A DNA stretch of 64,000 nucleotides from Selaginella moellendorffii (lineage: Eukaryota; Streptophyta; Lycopodiopsida; Selaginellales; Selaginellaceae), in NCBI RefSeq assembly GCF_000143415.4, contig NW_003314290.1:297674-361673 (forward strand). Reading direction: 5' to 3'. Position numbers and translations under genes: made by a program. Below are positions 46,304-57,545 of the stretch, piece after piece; the first letter of the stretch is position 1, and every line of letters begins with the position of its first letter. Under the pieces are notes generated by a model. It was given only the letters and a program-made list of their open reading frames with translations. It was not told where the DNA came from and did no database searches.

Positions 46304-46631
46304 GATCTAGAATTACTTTACTATACTATAGTATTGTCACTATTAAAAGAAAAAATATAATAAAATGATATTAGTTGTAGGTAACATACCTTGTTCTAGA
46401 AGGTGCTATCATATCACATACAATTGTTTACAAAATGTTGAAGGAGGAGATGGCAACACACAAACGCTATAAAGTGATGGTGACAGGTGAGAATGATAAT
46501 CTATAATTATGGTATCTGACACTGACACTGACATTTGACAATTTTACTGACATCTGACAATTTTACTGACATCTGACACTTTCACTGACATCTAACATAT
46601 AACAAGCTTTCCATTTTATGTAAGGATGCAA

Positions 46632-49600
46632 TTAACTTTCTTCTGCCTCATCATCAACATAATGATTTCTTTTATACTTCCTCCTATAGTGGTATTGTGG
46701 GGAAGATTCACCTTGCATATGTTGAGCCATGGTTTCTGCATAGTCAAAGAGACTTCGAAAGCCTCCAATTCTAGAAACTCCAGGTGATTGTGATCTATAA
46801 AATAGAATGAAATATATATTGAAATTTTAATAAACATAATTTACCTCCTTGAGGTTGAAGGCAACTCACGAAATCCTCTGAGCCGGCGTTTGAAGAAATG
46901 ATGTTCTTCAATAGCAAACACCGACCTACCAGAGTCACGTGCTGCCTCCACCATAGAACCACTACCTGCTGTGCAATCAATCACAATACCATCTGGTGGG
47001 CAATAGAGCTCAAGCAAGACTTGCATTGCTGATGGAGTTCGGAATCGGTACCCTGGAAACGTGTTGCGGATCTGCTCATCCACAAGGTTGGGTATGATGT
47101 TAGTGGAACTGTCGTACCCAGGCAAAACACGTGCTGCACGTTCGCTATCACGAAACCCATCATGTGTGTTTCTGCAGAAGGCATGATAGGTCCACATCAT
47201 AACCTGGAAAATAAAAATGTTTAGAAATTAGATAAAAATATAAAATACATACTCACCTTTTCAGGCTTCCCTTGGACGCCCCTTGTATCAACGCCAATAG
47301 GATCCATAATGCACCCGGAAGAGAATGACTTGAAATGAACTTCTGCTGCGCACGTCATAAGCTCATACATCCAGTTGGGGTCATTCGGTAGGATGAAGAC
47401 GACATGGCCAGCTTCGAGCATAAGTACTTCGGACAATAGGAATGCATCGCGCAAGTGGTCAGGTGTGAGAAAGTTCCAATCCTCAACTTTCCCATCGATA
47501 TCTGAAAGACCATCTGGAAAGTCGAAGAGAATGAAGTCCGCAACTGGGAGCACGGGCCTTTGTATCTTTCGGCACCAACGGTTGAACTGGCGGCGTATAT
47601 CCATGTTGATGTCGTCTTCCGTGAAAGATGTCAATAATCTACTGTAAGAGCCAATGAAGATACCCACAATGCCTCGTTGTGTTATTGGGGACACAGGACG
47701 GACCTATAAAAGAGTTAAGTGAATGAAAAAAGTAATAAATAGTATGATACCGTCATATGGCGTGCTGTCGATGAGAGTTCCTCCAACTCCTCTTCACGAG
47801 CATCTCGTCGAGCTGGAATGAAATTACTACCAACAGTCATTGCTGCAAAAAACATGTATTACCACCTTTAGTTTGTAAAATTCACTTTTGCTTACCTCGA
47901 GGTCGACGTGATATTCTGTGAACCACTTGATCATCGTTATTTACTGGTAGAACCTGATCCGGATCTTGGTTGTTTGATGGTTGAATTGGAGCCTGTTCCT
48001 GACTGTCTGGTGGTGGAACATGAACTTGATCTGGAGCTTCCTCATCCTCGTCTCCATCGTCACTTGCATTGCCATCGTTGCTAGCATTGATAATTTCCTC
48101 GCGATCTAGTGTAGAGGTCTCCTTCCCTAGGAGCTCCAACTCCCAAGGGCATTCTATCTTCCGTGCCTTTGGAACTCTCGCAAACATTGTTGGATACATT
48201 CCTCCATCTCTTACACCCTTTGCAACAAGTCGAGTGCAAACTGGTGCCTCAAATGGCATGCCTCTATATCGAAGATACCTGTAAACAATATATTTAAAAA
48301 AACAGTCTTAGAAATCATATTATACCTATAAGCTGCACGTCGCATGAAATAAGGTTGACCATGTTGGCAATCATAAGTTGTTGTGCTTGTAGACTTCTCT
48401 GGCAGCCACCCCTCTTCGATCCCTTCCAATGACGTGTTGATGTAGGTGTCGAAAGACATGAATGTGCCATCTAAATCGTCACCAATGTGTGGTGCCAAGA
48501 ACTTCTCACCTTCACTTATAGTTTGCGTGATGTAGACAGCCCTTCTCATCATGTTCTCAAATAGTTCTGGCAGTCCTTTCTCTCTGTTCATCAAGCAGAC
48601 ATTGAGGAACTCCAGAGTCTCTATCTGTTGCTTATATGGAAGCTTTGATTTTGCGATATTGTAAATCATGTCATTTGGAGTTTTGTTCACTGCAAAAGTA
48701 ACATATGCATAATTAAGAAAAATGAAGTGTGATAAAAAACTTACATTCATGAGAAGAAATTTCGGCTATAGTCTCTAGCCACTCCTTCGGCCTGCGATTG
48801 TCTGCAATGCATACTAATTTCTTCAACTTTGAGGACTTTGCATGCTGAATTTTGTGCTCAATTTGTACAAACTCAGCTGAGAGCTCTTCCCGACTCTTCT
48901 CCGGATATGCAAGTTCGTAAGCATCCTGCTTGACCTTCACCAAAGGCTAAAAACCAAAACAATTAAAAGAGGCTTTTATAAAATAAAAGGGAAAGACATA
49001 CCTTACACCACACAGCGAGCATAAAACTGATTGGGTTGTTGAACCAAGTTGTACCGTCATTTCGAGTGCGTGAGTGCCGAACAAGTGTTGCGAGATCATC
49101 ACCATAATGTTGGCGGATGTCATCCTCACTCAAGTCTGCCAAAAATCGAAGTTGCTCGATGTCATGGACAAGATTTTGTTTTTGAACAGCGAACTGCCCA
49201 AGCCTACATTTAAACACAACAAAACAAGTTAAAGTGGAGTTAGAGGTAAAATTATAAAACTTACGCATTGATCTTTTGGCAGGCCAAGATAAGTCTGTTG
49301 ACATCCAAAGGTCCCCTCGCGTAGACATGGCCGACTGGAACGTTGATATGGTAGACAGGATCATCGCGAAAATGATCGTCGATACACTTCATCCAAGCTC
49401 CATATCGGTGGTTACCGTCAATAATTTGGAACATTGTCCCCGCAAGCTGTCGAGTCTCAGGATGTCTGATAAGCATGTCATCAAATTCTAGGGACTTCCT
49501 CCTCCAAATAGGATCCCAGCTATTCACAATCTCGGGTGTGACAGTAATGATCTCCGTTGTTCCTGGCTTGCAAAAAGAGACTAGAAACATACCGATATTT

Positions 49601-50202
49601 GTTGCAAGGCCATTCTGTTTGAACAAGTTGTATATATCCGGGTTGACATACTTGGATGCTGTGCGGACAAGGTTCGTCTGCTGCAAACGGCAAAGGGGGA
49701 TTTCTCTGATCAAGTCACAAGGGCCTGGCCACTTGAGCGCCTCAAGTGTTTGGTGAACTGCTTTTTCCCTTGTCCGCATAACAGTCTCTTGGAAGCGCTT
49801 GTCCACCACGTTGTCAGGAAGGTCTGCAACTCTTTCAGCTCTAGGTTGTTCCTCAGGTTCCCTATCGTGAACACCACTAGATTGCCCAACTTCAGGGATT
49901 TGCGTTGGTGGTGGTGGCGGTGGTGGTGGGGGCAGAGGCAATAGTGGCAGTGGTGGTGGCAATGGTGGTGGTGGCGGTGGTGGCAGTGGCAGAGGCAATA
50001 GTGGCAGTGGTGGTGGCAATGGTGGTGGTGGCGGTGGCGATGGAGGTGGTGGAGGTGGTGATGGAGGTGGTGGAGGTGGCGATGGCGGTGGTGGAGGTGG
50101 TGATGGTGGAGGTGATGGTGGTGGAGGTGGTGATGGTGGAGGTGATGGTGGTGGAGGTGGTGAATCTCTAACTAAATGTGTCTCTGTTGTGCCAATGGAC
50201 AT
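46632..50202 (-). CDS. ParB/sulfiredoxin-like plus AdoMet-methyltransferase fusion protein
   Basis: Nine minus-strand exons (50202-49265, 49203-49002, 48946-48745, 48689-48326, 48278-47896, 47842-47751, 47703-47257, 47203-46845, 46794-46632) join at GT-AG introns in phase and give 1049 aa with no internal stop. Residues about 14-100 are proline-rich. Residues about 258-270 read QIIDGNHRYGAWM, the G-x-H-R signature of the ParB/Srx fold. A acidic linker lies at about 640-690. Near 785-793 FILFDFPDG resembles methyltransferase motif IV (D-x-P-x), and near 952-959 DCTAGSGS with FAIEE after it is a good motif I (D-x-x-A-G-S-G). Order IV before I is that of beta-class DNA amino-methyltransferases. 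A role in binding and methylating element DNA is inferred. An upstream exon could lie in the assembly gap. Confidence 0.75.
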
Positions 50203-50381
50203 GTCGATTGTGATGTCGTCGTCAGTGCCAAATTGAACTTCTCATGTCTTCTTGGCTCCAACAACCTTTTTATGTGTTACAATTTTCCTTTTCTACAAGA
50301 GAAAAAGTTTTGTAGTCAAACTAAATAAAGATAATGAGAAATTCAAACAGTCAAAGAGAAAAAAAAAATCAAGTGGGCCTA

Positions 50382-50481
50382 NNNNNNNNNNNNNNNNNNN
50401 NNNNNNNNNNNNNNNNNNNNNNNNNNNNNNNNNNNNNNNNNNNNNNNNNNNNNNNNNNNNNNNNNNNNNNNNNNNNNNNNN
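50382..50481. other. Assembly gap (100 N)
   Basis: Exactly 100 N. It sits between the 5' ends of the two divergent genes of the element, so promoters or first exons may be missing. Confidence 1.
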
Positions 50482-50639
50482 AAGCAAAACTGCCCGAGGT
50501 GGCCCGCCCGAGCTCGACCTCGGCCAGCAAAGAAGCAATCAAGAAAAAAAAGGGAAGAAATGGAATGGAAGTGGAAGCAATCAAATCGAAACTCACCCTT
50601 GGCGGCATCTTTCCTCCCTCGATTTCTTGATCGTGCTAG

Positions 50640-50978
50640 ATTTCTTGTGCGCTCAATCTCTCCCGCTCGCGCACTCAATCTCTCTTGCTCGCACGCTCAA
50701 TCTCTCCTGCTCGCGCGCTCAATCTCTCCTGCTCGCGCGCTCAATCTCTCCTTCTCGCGCGCTCAATCTCTCCTGCTCGCGCGCTCAATCTCTCCCGCTC
50801 GTGCGCTCAATCTCTCCCGCTCACGCGCTCAATCTCTCGATCTCTTGCGCGCTCAATCTCTCGATCTCTTGCACGCTCAATCTCTCGATCTCTTGCACGC
50901 TCAATCGCTCGATCTCCTTCGCGCTCAATCCCTCGATCTCCTTCGCGCTCAATCTCTCGATCTCTCGCGCGCTCCACT
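50640..50978 (+). repeat. Minisatellite of about 20-21 bases (GCTCGCGCGCTCAATCTCTC)
   Basis: About 16 units with the invariant core CGCTCAATCTCTC and alternating CTGCTCGCG or GATCTCTTG spacers. All frames are open (artefactual ARSISPARALNLS). GC-rich and next to the assembly gap, which it may have caused. Confidence 0.92.
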
Positions 50979-50999
50979 CACGATGCGAACAGTAACCTA

Positions 51000-51990
51000 A
51001 TCTTGGCGGCTACCCTAACCCTAATCCTGACGGCTGCCCTAACCCTAACCTATCTCTCATCCTGGCCGTTCATTCCGAATAACCTAAATCTCAACCATCA
51101 CAATATCTTTGATCTTATTTTATCTTATCATTATTATTATATGTAAATTATGCTTCTTTATTTTGTATATTTTAATGATGGTATAACTAGCACCTATCAA
51201 CATTTCTGTTATTAGAGATATGATATTATATTTTACAAATTATCTAGAAAGGATGCATTCTCATCACTATTTTGTACATATTTTGGAATCGTTACAAGAA
51301 CTTCAAAGAGTATAAATAAGGCACGTTAAAATATGTTGTACTATATCCATCTATGAATGGATGAATCCTCATCCAGAAATTTATTTTGTACTGTATTAGA
51401 TCCTAAACAATAGGCACGTGCTTTAAATGTCATTGAGCAGTGTTCACAATTATGGATAAAACTTGAGTTGTACTACGAATCAAATCTGTTATTGAAGAAT
51501 AAGATTTGACAAGATTTATTATCATCTACCACTTAAAATTTGACAACTTGACATATCACACGTGCTGATAGTTAGATTGGATCTCTTGGTTTGACACGTT
51601 ATAGCTGAATGTCATTACTGGTATCATTATTAACTATCAAACTTCACGTGCTGAAAATCTTTCCTTGGATCTATGTGTATACATGCATCAGACATCATAA
51701 TAGATGACAGTAATATTAATACTGTCACACTTACACATGTTAAATTTGCTATAGAATTTAAATTCATTTTGTACGTTGTCTTCTTATTACTCTATTTAAA
51801 TTTCAATTATGTTTCACTATAGATTTTTACAAGTAGCATAAAGAGAGAGAATTCCAAAACCTATTGAGAAGGATGGAGAGGTTTCTTCTTCATTTTTGAG
51901 ATCACCCACCTCTTTCATTCTCTCAGAGTATTGTTTCTGAAATTTTTTTATGTCGGCGTTTTGATCTTCGTCTTGGCTCTATTTCTTTAG
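51000..51990. other. Region upstream of the transposase gene
   Basis: AT-rich DNA without a supported gene. The 5' exon and promoter of the transposase are expected here. A short CCCTAACCCTAACC run (about 51037-51050) recalls telomere repeats but is too brief to interpret. Confidence 0.35.
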
Positions 51991-54900
51991 AGGCTGTGAT
52001 CCGCAACGACACCGGTATAGTTGCATACTCGGAGTTTCTTCTTTCTGGTGTGGGCGAGGGTGGACAACAATGGGATTTACAAAATTCCAAGTCGAAGGAG
52101 ATTCAAGTGTTTGGATCTCCAGTCAAAATACCAAAATGCGCTCCAGCGAAAGTGAATGTGAAGCAAGAGTCAGTCTTTATCCTCTCGTCCTCTTCTAGTT
52201 CAAGTGAAGATGTCATGCTAGTGTCGGCGCCAAATTCACCAGCTCCAGCTCCAACTTCAGCAATATTTAAAGCCGTTAGCAATGCTTTCCAATTTTCACG
52301 CCTCTCAATCGACATGCACTTGTTTTTGTATAGGCTTGTGAGTGAGCTTCCATCCTCCTACAATGGCAACATTTTCTTCGAGCTACCACCTCTTGTCAGC
52401 AGCACAGGTTCCAAACGGAAGGGGATGGAAACCAAGCAGGATGTCCACAATTGGTGCAAGATCAAGACCACACACTTTCAACATTTTGAAGGCACAGTGT
52501 CTATAGTTCATTGTGGCGGGCATTTAGATTGTGTGGATGAAGCATGCAATCGAGACCGCTCTAGAAACTCTATATTTTTTGAAGGGTCTGCAGTCAATCC
52601 TCCAGCCTGTGACACCATTGCTGTTGGATTCAAATGTCGATTCTGCAAAAATGCTCCTCTATGTCGTGCTATCTGCGAGGCCAAGATGTACTACTTTCTT
52701 CCACGGGATGGAGTGGCTGGAAGAGCTGCAGTGCATGTTGGCACACATATGCATCCAATGCAGGAAGGGATACAAAGGAGTTCTCTCAACCGTTTCAAAG
52801 ATGTTGTACAGGAAGAGACTATGAGAAACTCATCTGCAACTCCGAAGCATATTCAGAATACCGTCCTCAAGGATTTTATCGCAAATACCTTACTCAATCC
52901 AGGTTGCCAAAAGACTCAACTAAACGAGGCTAGCTTGCGGGACTTACTACGAGGAGTACAACCTGCTACTAGCCTAAGGAGGTACATCCATTATTTTACA
53001 TACGTTATAATAATAATTTTTTCTTACATTATATTGTTTAGGATAAAATCTTGGATGTGTGAATCTCGAGAGGGGAAGTTGCAATCAAAAATTGACTCCA
53101 TCCTTGAATTGAAACGGACCTGTCCATACGAGTTCATCCACGGAAGTTTGTTTCCAGACCAAGTTGTGAATGAGCAAGAGCGCCCCTTCGTCTTCAAAAT
53201 GTCTACCATGGGCCCTGCCTCTGGTGTAGATCTTGTCTCCCGAATGGACATGTTTGGGTCCAGTGACCTTGCAAATGCATTTGACCATATGGAGCGTGTA
53301 TCCAGTTGGACAACCATGGGAGCTCATGTGTATGATCCAAGGTAATTTTTATTCTCATTATATTGAAATTGTTATAATATTTATGTTTTCATAGGCTACG
53401 TTGTAACTTAACAATTGCGACAGCAGAGTTTAAAGTACAAGACCAGACAGCACAGGAAATATTTTGGAAGTCCCTCTCTGATATTGTCCTAAAGCGGACT
53501 GGTAAGCCGGCAAACTTTCGTGGTTTCATGGCAGATGGGGCTGGTGCAAACTGGAATGGTATCTGAGCAGTTTTTGGGAATGGTCAACCATTGGAAGGTC
53601 GTGAGAGGACTTGTGAGTTCCATTGGGCTCAAAGCCTAAACCAGCACTGCCACCTTATCAAGCCAGAGTTTCAATCAATATTTAAGGAGTTGTGCAAACA
53701 ATGGCAGGTTGCACCTTCTGAAGAAGAGCATGAGGCAAAAGTAAACGAGATCCGAATGTGGTGGCGTGAAGATGGCCATACAGACGTAAGTTGCCTACCA
53801 CAACTTGAGTCATGGTTAGGATGGTGGGAAGTTAGGATGTTCCAATGGGGACATCACTCTTTTCAGGTTGGTTTATATTTTTTCTTCTCCTTTTATTACC
53901 TTTTAATATTGCCTTTTCCATTAGGATCAACCACTTGAGGACCTCGCATACACCCCAACTGTGAATCTCTCCGAAAGTAAGCATTGGAGTTGGCGTTCCT
54001 CTGAGGCAGGGAAAGGGAAGATGAGCCTATACGAAGCCTGTCTATCAGATTTGATACGTGCTATAGAGCAATCTTCAAAAGCACTGGCATTCGAGGAAGG
54101 AAGATACATGGGAACAGGGCCTTCTGTTGAGATGTTACATGATAGGATGAAGAGAAAATTAACTCCACCCGCCCGAACAGTGGCAACTGCAGTTGAGGAA
54201 GTGGTCCATGGCACATCTATGGAGTACACTCCCCGAGCTTCTATTGGTGATATGAAGACTGTCCGCTCAAAGCGTCGTTTTTCCTTTGCTGGGGAAGATG
54301 TTGGTACGGACCTTGGAGCAAAAAGCTCCCACAGGCCTAATGTCGAGTACCATTCTGCTCCAAGACACCGCTCTCGGACTGAGCCACCTCAAGTGGCTGA
54401 TGAAGAGAGTGCATCGCAACAGGTTGAAATTGCTTACCATAACGTGGAGCCGAAGCAATGGGCAATTCGACGTGTGCCAGCAAAATCAAATGTAAGGTGT
54501 GTGGGGATGCTTCCGAGGGGCAAGTGTTGGGCCTGGATTCGTGGTGAAAAATCTGCTTCTGTTCCAGCCCCATGTTTCTATGGGGAACGAAAGCAAGCAG
54601 GATTTTCAAGATGGTGCTGGCTATATTGTTGCAACACCGACACCAACCATACGAAGCGGCTTGAAGACACTATAGTGACTAAACCTGATGCAGTACCTAA
54701 AGAATGGCCAGTTGTTAATGGGGTCGCGCTCACCTCGGATGAGATTGAAAACCTTGAGAAATCTGGTTTTAATCTTGAGAGGAGAGTTGGAGACATGAGT
54801 GACAGAAGCAGGACTATTCCTACAGAGATGCACAGGAGGCCAGCACGAAAAGGTAAAGCAGTTAAATTTATTGGTACCGTCTCCAAGCAGAAGCAAGGTA

Positions 54901-55202
54901 AAATAAACTTGGCTCAAACACTTGAGTGTGAGATTCTCTCTACGAAGTACATCACTGCGCTTGCAAAGGAGTACATAGTCAAAACAGAAGGTGGAGAGTA
55001 CACAATTGCCATTCACGACTTTCCTTCTTGCACATGTCCAGACTTTACAAAGCGCGAAGAACATGGGAAGGCATATGCTCCTTGCAAGCATATGTACTAC
55101 ATCTTCATCAACATCTTGCACCAAGATCCTAAAGTGGATATTCATATATACCAAGCAAGCCTTACTATTGCTGAGTTGCAGAAAACTTTTGGAGCTAATT
55201 AG
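51991..55202 (+). pseudogene. Mutator-like transposase with SWIM finger, one nonsense codon
   Basis: Exons 51991-52981, 53042-53341, 53395-53866 and 53925-55202 keep phase and give about 1010 aa; the first exon lacks an ATG and begins at an acceptor, so a 5' exon is missing. A Cys/His-rich N-terminal region (HCGGHLDCVDEACNRDRS, KCRFCKNAPLC) resembles the FLYWCH/GCM-type fingers of Mutator-like transposases. The catalytic region includes FRGFMADGAGANWNGI and CEFHWAQSLNQH, as in the MULE DDE domain. The C-terminus has a SWIM finger (CTCPDF...CKH, about 55027-55090). TGA at 53564-53566, between the Asp motif and CEFHW, interrupts the catalytic domain; CGA is the likely ancestor. It cleaved and joined element ends when active. 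Confidence 0.78.
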
Positions 55203-55293
55203 ATTTCTCCAACATTATCGATGTTTATTCTCTATCAATAAAACTTATTATACTTTATATAATTAATACAAATGTGCTTTTTCATTTCACTTT

Positions 55294-55745
55294 TCATTTT
55301 ATATGCTTCCGAGTGTTCTTCTCGCAATACTGCCCATAGTACTCGTGTGTCTCCATTTCTGTCTTTACCATCTCAAAAAAGATTTCATGGTAGTCTTTCG
55401 GGTGCGTGATGTTGCAGTGTGTCGCAAGAGCATATATACCATCATACTGATCATTGCCATTGTTTCCACCAGACGCTAGAAAACATATGGGGCACTTCTT
55501 GAAAGTGGCAGAACTGCACTTTTCTAAAACAAGTAAGAGGGCATTCTTTTTCACCCAATTTGTTGCACCCTCTGTCATTGCATTTATCTCCAACTCATGA
55601 TCACTATCTCACTATCCTCTCTTTCATTTTCTTGTGTGATTTGGTTATGCTGTGCAATGGGATAGTTATTGTATCTCCTAGCCCTTGAGCCCTGGGAAGA
55701 AAGATTGTGAGAGTTAAAATTACCAACACTAGAACCCATAAACAT
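55294..55745 (-). pseudogene. Zinc-finger-like ORF at the right end, one-base deletion
   Basis: The minus strand from ATG 55745 reads MFMGSSVGNFNSHNLSSQGS to about 55610, then the coding frame shifts and continues NAMTEGATNWVKKNALLL, KKCPICFLASGGNN, ATHCNITHPKDYHEI and HEYYGQYC to a stop. The relic copy near 62940 has one more C (on the plus strand) at the position corresponding to about 55607, so this copy lost one base. The CPIC...H...H...C layout matches the ORF at 45758-46303. Confidence 0.6.
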
Positions 55746-56226
55746 TTGTGGGTGTATTTCCCTTTTTTCGAATGAGAGTGTGAATGAAGATCTATAAATT
55801 CTAGACAGTATGCTACGACAAACCCCTCAAGAATGTATTCTACAAAGAACCAAGTCTTTCTTTTATATGCAATAAGCTTACATCAACGGTTATTTTTTTT
55901 CCTTTCAAACGGTTATATGGTTTCACATAGAATCTTATTTCAAATTTAATAATTTTTTAATTCTGACAAACCTAACATTTACTAGCCAGAAAGCATAGAG
56001 TACAAATTTAAAGAAGTGACAAGAATACTCTTTTTTCAAACATTTTATTTTATGTTCTAACAAATGTCCCTATCATTGCATGTAGTAAATATTTAAATTA
56101 TTAGAAAAAAATGTGTTCTTTAGAACATTTTTATCTATATAATATATAGAGAGTTATTAAATTATTAGGTTCACCATAACCTTAAAATTTTAAAATTTAT
56201 AATGTTTGTACTAAATTACAATTGAA

Positions 56227-56254
56227 AATTGAGCTCAACTCATGAGCTCAACTC
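56227..56254 (-). repeat. Right terminal inverted repeat core of the Mutator-like element
   Basis: Exact reverse complement of 44465-44492. The similarity to other copies continues outward to the GTATGGTCCGCG near 56285, where the element probably ends. Confidence 0.8.
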
Positions 56255-56289
56255 TTTAACTCGTGAGCTCAAGTATGGTCCGCGCCCAA

Positions 56290-57030
56290 TGAACTCTATC
56301 CCTTAGCTTGCTAAGGCCTTTCATTTTGCAAGCTTTTTAATTGCTATATGGTCTAACATGCACAATTCTATGCTTTAGACTTTCCATGGCACTATGGTTG
56401 CTAGTAATAACATGCTCAAATGCCCACTTGATTCTCCACTCCCAACTTGCATAACCATCATTGGTTTTATCCTTTGATTTCTATGGTTCAGTTTTATCCC
56501 TTTACTATTTGCTTTTGGCCTCACACATTTCTTTTAGTTGTTCTCCTCTAGACTAGGAGGATAGCTTTGCACTTTTTACCATGCCTTACCAAGTATTCAT
56601 AGGGATGAACCTACCTGATAGATTAGGGAGTGGTTCTTCAATCCGGACATGCTTACCTTATAATCCTATATACCAGGATTAATGTTGCTACTTATGGGTA
56701 TTTATATGCCCATCACTAGCCTTGCCAAAATCCCATTTTTTGCTTTGTCTAATTTGGGAAGACAAACTTCTCCCTTCTCCACAACCTTGGACATTTGGAT
56801 AGCACCTTCTATCTATCATTCGCTAAAGACTTAGTCCTTTGCGCTTTATCTATTGCCCTTACGACACCAAACACCACCTTTTGGTATTCTAAAGTGTTTG
56901 GGTGTCTCAATGATGGCCTCTTTAACAATAAACATTCCCTTTACAACATTGACTTACTATATCACAATATAAGCAATTTATCCCCCATAAAGGTATATCT
57001 AACTTCTTTATCCTATTAAAAAATTTTGGG
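56290..57030 (+). mobile_element. Eroded retroelement DNA, possibly Ty1/copia
   Basis: A stretch of AT-rich DNA with one better-preserved segment (56865-57025) reading TPNTTFWYSKVFGCLNDGLF, which recalls the integrase C-terminal VFGC region of copia elements. A second copy of this segment lies at 57540-57705. The assignment is weak. Confidence 0.35.
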
Positions 57031-57034
57031 TAGT

Positions 57035-57545
57035 TACCTTTGAGCACGGACCATACTTGAGCTCACGAGATGAAGAATTGAGTTCACGAGTTGAGCTCAA
57101 TTTTCAATTGTAATTTAGTATAAACATTATAAACTTTAAAAATTTTAAGGTTATGGCAAACCTAATAATTTCATAACTCTCTATATATTATATAGATAAA
57201 AATGTTCTAAAGAACACTTCTTGTTCTAATAATTTAAATATTTACTATATACAATGATAGGGATGTTTGTTAAAACATAAAATAAAATGTTTGCAAAAAG
57301 AGTATTCTTGTCACTTCTTTAAATTTTGACTCTGTGCTTTCTGGCTAGTAAATGTCAAGTTTGTTAGAATTTTAAAATTATTAAATTTGAATTAAGATTC
57401 TATATAAGGCTATATAACCATTTGAAAGGAAAAAAAATCAACTATGATGGTACATATGCTCTCACAACACATTGCAACATCATGCACCTGAAAAACTACC
57501 ATGAAATATTTTTTAAGATGGTAAAGACAAAAATGGAAACACGAC
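57035..57545 (-). mobile_element. Mutator-like terminal arm in inverted orientation
   Basis: Starts at GAGCACGGACCATACTTGAG and is, piece by piece, the reverse complement of 55365-56285: subterminal region, the Mutator-like leader (ATTCTTGTCACTTCTTTAAA) and the finger ORF start (TATGATGGTACATATGCTCT). About 440 bases corresponding to 55450-55890 are deleted. With the right end of the large element it forms an imperfect inverted repeat around a spacer of about 750 bases. Confidence 0.8.

Larger units (their letters stand above)
44456..56285 (+). mobile_element. Large Mutator-like DNA transposon carrying a ParB-methyltransferase gene
   Basis: About 11.8 kb between inverted ends. Contents from left to right: small plus-strand ORF (44804-45052), 46-base triple repeat, plus-strand zinc-finger-like ORF (45758-46303), minus-strand ParB/Srx-methyltransferase gene (46632-50202), assembly gap, minisatellite, plus-strand SWIM-finger transposase (51991-55202), and minus-strand zinc-finger-like ORF (55294-55745). 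Copies of its ends at 39.1 and 57.0 kb, and a decayed copy of its right half at 60.5-63.2 kb, show that these parts move together. Target duplications could not be identified, since the flanks are other repeats. The superfamily call rests on the transposase; the boundaries are approximate. Confidence 0.75.

Noticed and set aside
49905-50171. Val/Met/Glu-rich plus-strand ORF (VVEVVMVEVM)
   Set aside because: It is the antisense of the proline-rich N-terminus of the minus-strand methyltransferase gene.
51037-51050. CCCTAACCCTAACC telomere-like run
   Set aside because: Only two units within a repeat-rich stretch; far too short to claim interstitial telomere DNA.
50252-51146. ORFs crossing the assembly gap and the 20-base minisatellite
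   Set aside because: They include unknown bases and repeat translation only.
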